NCBI RefSeq assembly: GCF_051251565.1
Contig: NZ_JBPOFB010000011.1
Coordinates: 39,363 to 103,362, forward strand
Direction of reading: 5' to 3'
Length of the DNA: 64,000 bases
Origin: Marivita sp051251565
GTDB taxonomy: Bacteria > Pseudomonadota > Alphaproteobacteria > Rhodobacterales > Rhodobacteraceae
The translations under genes and the position numbers were made by a program. The notes below the pieces were generated by a model that saw nothing but the letters and a program-made list of their open reading frames with translations, ran no database searches and was not told the DNA's origin. Below are positions 16,451-25,825 of this stretch, piece by piece (position 1 is the stretch's first letter; each line of letters opens with the position of its first letter).

Positions 16451-18271
16451 ATGGACCTTCGCAATATTGCGATCATCGCTCACGTTGACCACGGCAAGAC
16501 CACGCTGGTTGACGAGCTTCTAAAACAATCCGGCGCGTTTCGTGCCAACCAAGCTGTGGCTGAACGTGCCATGGACAGCAATGACCTCGAACGTGAGCGC
16601 GGCATCACCATTCTGGCCAAGGCCACGTCTGTGGAATGGAAAGGCACGCGCATCAACATCGTCGACACACCCGGCCACGCCGATTTCGGTGGCGAGGTGG
16701 AGCGCATCTTGTCGATGGTGGACGGTGTTGTCCTGTTGGTGGACGCCGCAGAAGGCCCGATGCCCCAAACCAAGTTCGTGACCTCTAAGGCGCTTGCCCT
16801 TGGTTTGCGCCCCATTGTGGTGCTGAATAAGGTCGACAAGCCCGACGCTGAACCCGACCGCGCACTGGACGAATGTTTCGACCTGTTTGCCAACCTTGAC
16901 GCCAATGAAGATCAGCTAGATTTTCCGCATCTTTATGCGTCGGGCCGCTCTGGTTGGGCCGACACCACGCTTGAAGGGCCGCGCAAGACCCTCGATGCGC
17001 TGTTCAAGCTGGTCGTCGATCACGTCCCTGCCCCCAAGCAGATCAAGCATCAGGACGAAGATTTTCGCATGCTGGCCACTACGCTGGGCTCGGACCCGTT
17101 TGTGGGCCGCATCCTGACGGGCCGCGTGGAAACGGGTCGGCTCAAGGTGGGCGCCACTGTTCAGGCGCTCAGCCGCGTGGGTCAGAAGATCGAACAGTTC
17201 CGCGTCACCAAGATCCAGGCGTTCCGGGGACTTGGTCCGCAGGACATCGACGAAGCGCTTGCTGGTGACATTGTCAGCATCGCAGGCATGTCAAAGGCGA
17301 CAGTGGCAGACACGATCTGTGCGTTGGCCGTTGACGAACCTCTCGAAGCACAGCCTATCGATCCGCCCACCATCACCGTTACCTTTGGCATCAATGACAG
17401 CCCGCTGGCGGGCCGTGACGGCAAGAAAGTGCAATCGCGCGTCATCCGTGACCGTCTGATGAAAGAAGCGGAATCCAACGTTGCGATCAAGATCAAGGAC
17501 ACGCCTGGTGGCGAAGCCTTTGAAGTGTCGGGACGTGGCGAACTCCAGATGGGTGTTCTGATTGAAAACATGCGCCGCGAAGGGTTCGAACTGTCTATCT
17601 CGCGCCCGCAGGTGATCATGAAAGAGGGCGACGACGGCAAGATGCTTGAGCCGGTCGAAGAAGCCACGATTGACGTGGATGACGAATATTCCGGCGCCGT
17701 GATCGAAAAACTGACCGGCGCGCGCAAAGGCGAACTGGTCGAAATGCGCCCTGCGGGTGTGGGCAAAACCCGCATCATCGCGCATGTTCCGTCACGCGGC
17801 CTGATCGGATACCACGGCGAATTCCTGACCGACACGCGCGGCACAGGCGTTCTGAACCGCGTGTTCCACGGCTGGACACCGCACAAAGGGTCAATGCCGG
17901 GCCGTCGTGCTGGCGTTCTGATCTCGATGGAAAACGGCACGTCCGTCGCCTACGCATTGTGGAACCTCGAAGACCGGGGCCGCATGATGATCGGCGCACA
18001 AGAGGCGATCTATACCGGCATGATCATCGGCGAACACAGCCGTGAAAACGATCTTGAGGTAAACCCGCTCAAGGGCAAAAAGCTGACCAACGTGCGCGCG
18101 TCGGGCACCGATGATGCGGTCCGTCTGACCACGCCGATCACATTGTCGCTGGAAGAGGCGATTGCCTATATCAATGATGATGAACTGGTCGAAGTGACGC
18201 CCAATGCCATCCGTCTGCGCAAGCGTTATCTTGATCCGCATGAACGCAAACGGATGTCAAAAGGCAACTAA
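16451..18271 (+). CDS. typA: Ribosome-associated GTPase BipA/TypA
   Basis: A 606-residue translational GTPase acting on the 50S subunit, needed for ribosome assembly and stress or cold growth. Visible features are G1 AHVDHGKTT (about 10-18), G2 RGITI, G3 DTPGHADF, G4 NKVDKPDA, then EF-G-like domains and the BipA-specific C-terminal domain (NPLKGKKLTNVRASGTDDA, VEVTPNAIRLRKRYLD). The start at 16451 (MDLRNIAIIAHVDHG) is the family-typical N-terminus; the 29 extra codons upstream in frame are not conserved. A strong terminator follows. Confidence 0.96.
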   Translation: MDLRNIAIIAHVDHGKTTLVDELLKQSGAFRANQAVAERAMDSNDLERERGITILAKATSVEWKGTRINIVDTPGHADFGGEVERILSMVDGVVLLVDAAEGPMPQTKFVTSKALALGLRPIVVLNKVDKPDAEPDRALDECFDLFANLDANEDQLDFPHLYASGRSGWADTTLEGPRKTLDALFKLVVDHVPAPKQIKHQDEDFRMLATTLGSDPFVGRILTGRVETGRLKVGATVQALSRVGQKIEQFRVTKIQAFRGLGPQDIDEALAGDIVSIAGMSKATVADTICALAVDEPLEAQPIDPPTITVTFGINDSPLAGRDGKKVQSRVIRDRLMKEAESNVAIKIKDTPGGEAFEVSGRGELQMGVLIENMRREGFELSISRPQVIMKEGDDGKMLEPVEEATIDVDDEYSGAVIEKLTGARKGELVEMRPAGVGKTRIIAHVPSRGLIGYHGEFLTDTRGTGVLNRVFHGWTPHKGSMPGRRAGVLISMENGTSVAYALWNLEDRGRMMIGAQEAIYTGMIIGEHSRENDLEVNPLKGKKLTNVRASGTDDAVRLTTPITLSLEEAIAYINDDELVEVTPNAIRLRKRYLDPHERKRMSKGN

Positions 18272-18295
18272 GCCCTTGCGATCGATGCAATAGAA

Positions 18296-18331
18296 AACGG
18301 CGCGGACCCTAGGGTCCGCGCCGTTTTTGTT
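18296..18331 (+). terminator. Strong Rho-independent terminator after typA
   Basis: A perfect 15-bp palindrome arm (18296-18310 with 18311-18325, centred on CCTAGG) ends in a run of T (TTTTTG). Because the arms contain AACGG...CCGTT, it could also act on the convergent DUF1330/alaS/recA transcript. Confidence 0.85.
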
Positions 18332-18364
18332 TGGTTTTACGAAGTCATCGAACCTTTGGTCCGC

Positions 18365-18652
18365 TTATTCATTCGTCTCTACGATTAGCAATTCGCGCTC
18401 TGATGCGCCCCGCGCATGATCCAGCGCGCGCTGATATTCGGGGCTGTTGTAACAGGCCTCCGCATCCTCAACGGATGGGAACCGTGCCACCACATTGCGC
18501 GCGCGTTCCTGCCCCTCAAGCTGCACAAAGCGCCCACCACGCGCGATGAACTTACCACCATGTTGCGCAATGGCCGGACCGGCCAATTCAGCATATTTTG
18601 CATAAGCGTCAGGGTCGGTCACCGTGACATGAGCAATCCAGAGTGCAGGCAT
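18365..18652 (-). CDS. DUF1330 domain-containing protein
   Basis: A 95-residue protein of the dimeric alpha+beta barrel class. DUF1330 features are WIAHVTVTDPDAYAKYAE at the N-terminus, a GGKFIARGG strand, and VVARFPSVEDAEACYNSPEYQ. Family members are small cytosolic proteins of unclear function, possibly binding small ligands at the dimer interface. It begins 3 nt after the alaS stop, so it is co-transcribed with alaS. Confidence 0.88.
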   Translation of the reverse strand: MPALWIAHVTVTDPDAYAKYAELAGPAIAQHGGKFIARGGRFVQLEGQERARNVVARFPSVEDAEACYNSPEYQRALDHARGASERELLIVETNE

Positions 18653-18655
18653 GGT

Positions 18656-21331
18656 CTATCCTCCCAATACGGCCTCGGCGGCCTTGATCGCGGCTTCGGC
18701 ATTGTCGACCGACGCACCGCCGCCTTGCGCCATGTCCGGGCGACCACCGCCGCCCTTGCCGCCCAATTCTGGCACAGCCGCTTTGACCAGATCAACTGCC
18801 GAAACGGTTCCCGCAAGGTCCGAGGTGACCCCCGCCGCCACAGCCGCCTTGCCGCCAGTATCCGCGATCAGCAGAACCGCACCCGATCCGATACGCTGCT
18901 TGTGTTCGTCGATCAGGGGCGGCAGGTCTTTGCCCGACACGCCGGTCAGCACTTGGGCCACGAATTTCACGCCATTGATTTCGCGTATTTCGGCAACGCC
19001 ACCTTGTCCGGCACCACCGGCCATCGCCAATTCGCGGCGCAATTGCGCCACTTCGTTGGACAGCGTTTTGCGTTCATCCAGCAGCGCCCGCACCCGTGTT
19101 GGCACATCCGTCGCTTGCGCCTTTAGCTCAAGTGCAACCTCGGCCAAACGGTGATCCTGCGCAGACAGGTAGGCAAACGCCTCGGCACCGGTCAGCGCTT
19201 CTATGCGACGTACGCCCGCGCTTGATGCGCTGTCACCCAGCGTCACGAACACCCCGATATCGCCTGTGCGCCGCACATGGGTGCCGCCACAAAGCTCAAG
19301 CGAATAGGTATTGCCCGCATTGCCCTTGCCCGATCCTGCCTGTTCGCCCATCGACACAACACGCACTTCATCGCCATATTTTTCGCCGAACAGCGCCTGC
19401 GCCCCGATGGCGCGGGCATCGTCGGGTGTCATGATCCGCGTCTCGACGAGTGTGTTCTGGCGGATATAGCCGTTCACCTCAGCCTCAACCTGCTTCAGCT
19501 CATCCAGCGTCAACGCCTTGCCATGGCTGAAATCGAAGCGAAGACGATCCGGCGCATTGAGCGATCCGCGCTGTGCAACGTGATCGCCAAGCGCCCGGCG
19601 CAATGCCTCGTGAAGAAGGTGCGTCGCGGAATGGTGCGCGCGGATACCGCTGCGGCGGGCATGGTCCACCTCAAGCTGGACTGCCTCGCCGGTTTTGAAC
19701 GTGCCGCTTTTGACCGTGACATGATGTGCAAACACCTTGCCGCCGCCCATACGATGGGTGTCGCTGACCTCGGCCTGATGATCTTCGTTCTCCAACCGGC
19801 GCAACCACCCCGTATCGCCAACCTGTCCACCGGATTCGCCATAGAATGGCGTCTGGTTCAGGACGATCCAACCGCTTTCGCCCTCGGCCAACGCGGGAAC
19901 GGCCACGCCGTCTTTGACCAAGGCAACCATCTGGCCTTCGGCAGCTTCGGTGTCATAGCCGAGGAAATCCGTGGCTCCGTGCGTTTCCGCCAGATCGAAC
20001 CAGATCGCTGCATCCGCCGCCTCGCCGGTGCCAGACCACGCCGCGCGTGCCTTGGCCTTTTGCTCGGCCATGGCCGCATCAAACCCGTCCGTGTCCACCG
20101 TCCGACCCTTTTCGCGCAATGCGTCCTGGGTCAGGTCAAGCGGGAATCCAAAGGTATCGTAAAGCTTGAACGCGGCCGCGCCCGGCAAGGGTGCATCATC
20201 GGCCAGCCCTATCAGCTCATCATCCAGCAGCTTCAAACCCCGGTCCAAAGTCTGTTTGAACCGCGTTTCCTCAAGGCGGAGGGTTTCTTCGATCAACGCC
20301 TGCGCGCGCGACAATTCGGGATAGGCCGCCCCCATCTGCCGCACCAACGCAGGCACCAAGCGGTGCATCACCGGATCCTGCGAGCCCAGCAAATGCGCAT
20401 GCCGCATCGCGCGGCGCATAATCCGTCTCAGCACGTACCCCCGCCCATCATTCGACGGCATCACCCCATCCGCAATCAGAAACGAGGTGGACCGCAAATG
20501 GTCCGCGATCACGCGGTGATGGGTCTTGCCCGGCCCGTCCGGGTCCACCGAGGTCACATCCGCCGACGCCTCGATCAAAGCGCGCATCGTGTCGGTGTTG
20601 TAATTGTCGTGGCTGCCTTGCAACAACGCACCGATCCGTTCCAGCCCCATGCCGGTATCGATCGATTGCATGTCGAGCGCCTTCATCGTGCCGTCTTCGA
20701 ACTGCTCGTTCTGCATGAAAACGATGTTCCAGATCTCGATAAACCTGTCGCCATCTTCGTCGGGGCTGCCCGGAGGGCCACCCCAGATGTGATCACCATG
20801 ATCATAGAAAATCTCGGTGCACGGTCCACATGGCCCGGTCGGGCCCATTTGCCAAAAATTGTCCGATGTGGCGATGCGGATGATCCGGCTTTCCGGAACA
20901 CCGACCTTTTTCCAAATCTCGAACGCTTCGTCGTCGGTATGGTAAATTGTTACGTAAAGCCGGTCTGCAGGAATGCCGAACTGCTTGGTGATCAATTCCC
21001 ACGCAAACGGGATCGCCTCTTCTTTGAAATAATCGCCAAAGCTGAAATTGCCCAGCATTTCAAAGAACGTATGATGCCGTGCCGTGTAGCCCACATTGTC
21101 CAGGTCGTTGTGTTTACCGCCCGCGCGCACACATTTCTGCGCCGTGGTTGCGCGTTGGTAATCACGGTGTTCGACCCCGGTGAACAGGTTCTTGAACTGC
21201 ACCATCCCCGAATTGGCAAACATCAGCGTCGGGTCATTGCGCGGCACAAGCGGGCTGGACGCCACAACCTCGTGGCCCTGTTTTTCAAAATAGCTCAGAA
21301 AGGTGGAGCGAATATCGTTCAGCGTGGGCAT
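18656..21331 (-). CDS. alaS: Alanine-tRNA ligase
   Basis: An 891-residue class II synthetase charging tRNA-Ala. The catalytic domain occupies about 1-440, with motif 1 around FLSYFEKQGHEVV and the ATP-binding KCVRAGGKHNDLDNVG segment. The editing domain carries the zinc ligands of HHSATHLLHEAL and CGGTHVRRTGDIG. The C-terminal C-Ala domain ends with the GKGGGGRPDMAQGGG motif. The start at 21331 (MPTLNDIRSTFLSYF) is the family-typical N-terminus; 42 more upstream codons in frame are not. It follows recA on the same strand, as in many bacteria. Confidence 0.96.
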   Translation of the reverse strand: MPTLNDIRSTFLSYFEKQGHEVVASSPLVPRNDPTLMFANSGMVQFKNLFTGVEHRDYQRATTAQKCVRAGGKHNDLDNVGYTARHHTFFEMLGNFSFGDYFKEEAIPFAWELITKQFGIPADRLYVTIYHTDDEAFEIWKKVGVPESRIIRIATSDNFWQMGPTGPCGPCTEIFYDHGDHIWGGPPGSPDEDGDRFIEIWNIVFMQNEQFEDGTMKALDMQSIDTGMGLERIGALLQGSHDNYNTDTMRALIEASADVTSVDPDGPGKTHHRVIADHLRSTSFLIADGVMPSNDGRGYVLRRIMRRAMRHAHLLGSQDPVMHRLVPALVRQMGAAYPELSRAQALIEETLRLEETRFKQTLDRGLKLLDDELIGLADDAPLPGAAAFKLYDTFGFPLDLTQDALREKGRTVDTDGFDAAMAEQKAKARAAWSGTGEAADAAIWFDLAETHGATDFLGYDTEAAEGQMVALVKDGVAVPALAEGESGWIVLNQTPFYGESGGQVGDTGWLRRLENEDHQAEVSDTHRMGGGKVFAHHVTVKSGTFKTGEAVQLEVDHARRSGIRAHHSATHLLHEALRRALGDHVAQRGSLNAPDRLRFDFSHGKALTLDELKQVEAEVNGYIRQNTLVETRIMTPDDARAIGAQALFGEKYGDEVRVVSMGEQAGSGKGNAGNTYSLELCGGTHVRRTGDIGVFVTLGDSASSAGVRRIEALTGAEAFAYLSAQDHRLAEVALELKAQATDVPTRVRALLDERKTLSNEVAQLRRELAMAGGAGQGGVAEIREINGVKFVAQVLTGVSGKDLPPLIDEHKQRIGSGAVLLIADTGGKAAVAAGVTSDLAGTVSAVDLVKAAVPELGGKGGGGRPDMAQGGGASVDNAEAAIKAAEAVLGG

Positions 21332-21427
21332 GTGTGACCTGACCTGCAAGGTATTGGAGGGCGGAAAATTCCGGTTCGGCCTGAAATAGCCCTTGCCAGA
21401 GGGGCTGTCCACAGCAGAGGGCCTGCT

Positions 21428-21461
21428 GAAATGCAAACAGGGTGACGCATTGGTCACCCTG
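21428..21461 (-). terminator. Rho-independent terminator after recA
   Basis: A 9-bp stem CAGGGTGAC/GTCACCCTG (21438-21446 with 21453-21461) is followed on the minus strand by TTTGCATTT. It lies between recA and alaS, so recA is probably mainly monocistronic and alaS has its own promoter. Confidence 0.65.
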
Positions 21462-21525
21462 ATCCACGTATTCTCGGATCTTTATGTCGATCCGGAGCGT
21501 TTTTGCAGCCGCCGTCTGCGTGCTG

Positions 21526-22605
<1,080 letters not shown>

Positions 22606-22657
22606 TGCTTTCGATCCTTATTCCACACCCTGCGAGGGGCGGCAATTGCTGCTTTTT

Positions 22658-22672
22658 GTTCGCCTCTTGTTC
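22658..22672 (-). promoter_or_regulatory. LexA (SOS) operator of recA
   Basis: GTTCGCCTCTTGTTC is an exact match to the alphaproteobacterial LexA consensus GTTC-N7-GTTC. It lies 53 nt upstream of the recA start codon (read on the minus strand as GAAC-N7-GAAC), where LexA would repress until DNA damage. Confidence 0.85.
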
Positions 22673-22786
22673 TTTTTCGTTATGAGACCAAAGCGCGAAC
22701 ATTTCAACTTTTATTTTCAAGCCCACTGTTGCGCGCTTTGGTTAAGGAGTGGTTTATGACAACGCGAAATAATGCGGAGTGTTGGT

Positions 22787-23392
22787 ATGTTGGTTTTTTG
22801 GAACGAACGGATTGTTCTTTTGTCGGTCCCTAAAACCGGCACGCATGCCTATGCGCAGGCGCTTGGCCCGCGGGCGTCAATGGTTGTGACCGATCCGCCT
22901 GACCTCAAGCATGCGCCGGTGTATCGGTATAACCGGTTCTTTCGACCGATGTTTGAAAAAATGGGTGCGGCAGATCTGGAACTGGTGGCGGTGATCCGCG
23001 AGCCATTAAGCTGGTTGGGAAGTTGGTATCGGTACCGTCAGCGTCCGGCGCTTGATGGGCGGCCCACCTCGACCAAGGGTCTGACGTTTGATACTTTTTT
23101 GCAGGCCAGTTGCGAGTCTGATCCTCCGGCCTTTGCACGGGTTGGATCACAGGCAAAGTTCGTTGAGGCCCGTCCAAATGGCACCGCCGTAACCCATTTC
23201 TTTCGTTATGAGGATCAGGCTGGTTTGCGTGCATTCCTCGAAACGAGGCTTGGGGATCTGCCAGAGATTCCAACTCTGAACGTGTCTCCTGCCCACAACT
23301 TATCGATGTCGCCAGAGGTGGAAGGCGAGGTGCGCGCAGCGCGGGCTTCGGACTTTGTGCTTTGGGACTCGATTCCGGTGCGTGGCGCGTGA
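22787..23392 (+). CDS. Sulfotransferase-like protein
   Basis: A 201-residue protein with a sulfotransferase-type PAPS 5'-phosphosulfate loop near the N-terminus (LLSVPKTGTHAYAQAL) and a later ELVAVIREPLSWLGSWYRYR segment. The latter resembles the 3'-phosphate-binding strand-helix (RxPxxxxxSxY). Homologues between recA and cckA in Rhodobacterales are often labelled gamma-glutamyl kinase in databases, which the motifs do not support. ATG 22787 has GCGGAG upstream and leads straight into the phosphate loop. The acceptor is unknown. It faces the cckA gene tail to tail with 6 nt between. Confidence 0.7.
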   Translation: MLVFWNERIVLLSVPKTGTHAYAQALGPRASMVVTDPPDLKHAPVYRYNRFFRPMFEKMGAADLELVAVIREPLSWLGSWYRYRQRPALDGRPTSTKGLTFDTFLQASCESDPPAFARVGSQAKFVEARPNGTAVTHFFRYEDQAGLRAFLETRLGDLPEIPTLNVSPAHNLSMSPEVEGEVRAARASDFVLWDSIPVRGA

Positions 23393-23398
23393 CATTGG

Positions 23399-25729
23399 TC
23401 AAGAGGGACGTGTGGCTTTGGACGCCTGCGAGGGGGTGTGCAATTGCTGGTTCACGATAGTTGTCAGGTCAGTTAGCGAAAATGGCTTTGCAAGAAAGGT
23501 CGACGCCTCGATGAGCGCACCCTGAGATTTGAACACGTCCTCGGCATAGCCAGACATGAACACAACCGGCACGTCCGGCCTGTCTGCCCGGGCTTTGCGC
23601 ACCCAGCTTGGACCATCAAGTCCGGGCATGACGACATCAGTGACAAACACATCCACCTTGAGGTCGGGGTCTTTCAGAAGATGAAGCGCATCTTCGGCAC
23701 TGTTTGCTTCGATCACGGTAAACCCGCGATGTGCCAGCGCGCGGGACGCAAAGGCACGCACCGGCGCTTCGTCCTCCACCAAAAGGACAACCCCGTCGCC
23801 AGACCGGGTTGGCTGTGGTGGAATGGGCGCAGCAAAAGTCGGCACAATCGTGATCGGATCGTCGCAAACCGGAAACATCAAGGTGAACACGCTTCCTTGA
23901 CCCAGAGTGCTGTCCACAAAGATGAACCCGCCGGTTTGTTTGACGATACCGTACACCGTGGACAGGCCCAGCCCGGTGCCTTCACCGGTGCGTTTTGTGG
24001 TGTAGAACGGCTCAAAGATCTTTTCGAGCTTGTCTTGCGGAATACCGATGCCTTCATCCGTCACACGGACCACAACATAGGGCCCTGCGGGTACCTTGGC
24101 GCGGCCATGCTGCATCGGTTTTTCAAGGTCTCGCGCGTTCGTCTCGATGCGAATTGTACCGCCGTTTGGCATGGCATCGCGCCCGTTGACGACAAGATTC
24201 ATGATCACCTGTTCCAGTTGCCGCTTGTCGGCGCGAATGTCAGGCAGCACAGGATTTTGGCTCAGATCTAGCCGTACTTTTTCGCCAACCAGCCGGTTGA
24301 GAAGGTGAGTCAGGTCGGCAAGGATATCGCGCAGATCAAGCCGTTCCGGACGCAAGGTTTGCTTGCGCGAAAACGCGAGCAACTGGCCCACCAACCCCGC
24401 AGCGCGGTTGGCGTTCTGATGGATTTGAATAAGATCGCTATAGTCTGGATCGCCTTGGTCATGCCGCAGCAACAACAGATCGCAATGCCCTGAAATTGCC
24501 GTCAAAAGATTGTTGAAATCATGCGCAACACCCCCAGCCAATTGGCCGATCGCCTGCATTTTCTGGCTTTGTACAAACTGGGCTTCAAGGCTTTTGAGTT
24601 CGGTCGCATCGTTGAGAACCGCGACCAAAAGCACCTCGCCCGCTTCGACAACGCGGGTGAGCGTGACCTGAACGAACACCTCTTTTTCGGGACGTGTCAA
24701 TCGCAGGAATTCAGAGCGGCCCAGCCCTTTGCCCGTTGCCGCATCGCCAAGCCAGTCAGGAATAGAGCGCCCCAATCCCTCCATAAGGTCGGAGATGTTT
24801 TGGCCTTCATCCCGGTTCGCATTCAGCAAGTCGCGGGCACAGCGGTTGGCCTTGGCGATCTTGCCCTTGGGTGTCACCTTGAGCAATGGCACTGGCAGCG
24901 CCTCAAAGCCGGTATCGTTGTGGTCCGTGACGTCCTGATCCGGTTGCGGCGTCAACACCACCTCTTCGCGGCCCAGACCCGCCTCGTGCACATTGATGGT
25001 GTAATCCTTGATGCCGTGCCCGTCGGTTCGGACCTGATGCACCTCTCCGGGGCGCAAGGGGGAATCGGCCACCAGCTCATCAATGGTCCGGATGCGGCCA
25101 CCCACCAAGGATCGCGCAGCATCATTCATCCACAAAACGGTGCCTCCGCGACCTATGGTCAGCGCTGGGAATTGAGCGGCGCCCGACGATGACGGGGTTT
25201 CGCGGGTTTCAAAAAATTCAAGCCGCCACATCACGGCAGCAGGTCCAGCCTGATGCGCAGAGATTCTGAGATGCCTGTTCGGTAACACCACCTTTTCCGA
25301 GGCTATTCCGTCCTTTAGCGCGGCGGACTGAACCCGGTGGATCACCCCGTCCGCCCCTGCCACATGCCCACTGATGATGCGGCGTAAAGACTGACCAACA
25401 GAGGCAGACAGTGATTTGACCGCAGCACGGTTTGCCGAAACCACCACGTCGTCAAGGTCGGTCACCAGGCACGCCGCAACATCATGTTCGACAAGTAAAG
25501 ATAGGTTATTTATAGATTTTCGCTGATTGCGCGCGCGCAATAACTGATGTGCTGTGATGCCAAGAAACACCCCGAAAAACGCAATAGCTGCCGCCGCCAA
25601 ACCCGTTTTCAACGCATCATGCGGCGCAACGGCGGCAAGGCCTGCGCTGACCAAAGCGAATGCAATCAGAACCGATCTTGCGGTGTAAAGCCGTGGGGCA
25701 AAGGGGGCGCTACGGTCGAAATAGGTCAT
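23399..25729 (-). CDS. cckA: Cell-cycle hybrid histidine kinase CckA
   Basis: A 776-residue hybrid kinase. Two N-terminal membrane helices lie at about 17-65. PAS-like sensor domains fill about 75-380. HisKA has the conserved GQLAGGVAHDFNNLLTAISG with the phospho-accepting His, HATPase_c follows with NLVVNGRDAMP and GTGLGLSTVYG, and the C-terminal receiver has Asp in VFVTDVVMPGLDG. The VAHDFNNLLTAISGHCDLLLLRH block is the CckA hallmark. CckA phosphorylates ChpT, which passes phosphate to CtrA and CpdR. ChpT is also encoded here (54548-55180), and a perfect CtrA box lies upstream (25780-25794). Confidence 0.93.
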   Translation of the reverse strand: MTYFDRSAPFAPRLYTARSVLIAFALVSAGLAAVAPHDALKTGLAAAAIAFFGVFLGITAHQLLRARNQRKSINNLSLLVEHDVAACLVTDLDDVVVSANRAAVKSLSASVGQSLRRIISGHVAGADGVIHRVQSAALKDGIASEKVVLPNRHLRISAHQAGPAAVMWRLEFFETRETPSSSGAAQFPALTIGRGGTVLWMNDAARSLVGGRIRTIDELVADSPLRPGEVHQVRTDGHGIKDYTINVHEAGLGREEVVLTPQPDQDVTDHNDTGFEALPVPLLKVTPKGKIAKANRCARDLLNANRDEGQNISDLMEGLGRSIPDWLGDAATGKGLGRSEFLRLTRPEKEVFVQVTLTRVVEAGEVLLVAVLNDATELKSLEAQFVQSQKMQAIGQLAGGVAHDFNNLLTAISGHCDLLLLRHDQGDPDYSDLIQIHQNANRAAGLVGQLLAFSRKQTLRPERLDLRDILADLTHLLNRLVGEKVRLDLSQNPVLPDIRADKRQLEQVIMNLVVNGRDAMPNGGTIRIETNARDLEKPMQHGRAKVPAGPYVVVRVTDEGIGIPQDKLEKIFEPFYTTKRTGEGTGLGLSTVYGIVKQTGGFIFVDSTLGQGSVFTLMFPVCDDPITIVPTFAAPIPPQPTRSGDGVVLLVEDEAPVRAFASRALAHRGFTVIEANSAEDALHLLKDPDLKVDVFVTDVVMPGLDGPSWVRKARADRPDVPVVFMSGYAEDVFKSQGALIEASTFLAKPFSLTDLTTIVNQQLHTPSQASKATRPS

Positions 25730-25779
25730 CGAACAGCCTTTGGGCGGATCAGCATCCCCTCCATTGGAGCCTATGAAGC

Positions 25780-25794
25780 TTAAGCGACACTTAA
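25780..25794 (-). promoter_or_regulatory. CtrA binding box upstream of cckA
   Basis: TTAAGCGACACTTAA is a perfect TTAA-N7-TTAA full CtrA site. It sits 51 nt upstream of the cckA start codon in the intergenic region between cckA and rsmB. Position and match are seen; binding by CtrA is inferred from the known consensus. Confidence 0.65.
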
Positions 25795-25825
25795 GATCGA
25801 AACACTTTTAGATTGTAATTTGCAT

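Noticed and set aside
19277..21337. 686-codon open frame antisense to alaS
   Set aside because: GC-rich shadow frame opposite a clearly conserved gene; the translation is Arg/His-rich without domains.
22787..23392. Gamma-glutamyl kinase
   Set aside because: Far too short and lacking the amino-acid kinase fold motifs; the PKTGT loop fits a sulfotransferase.
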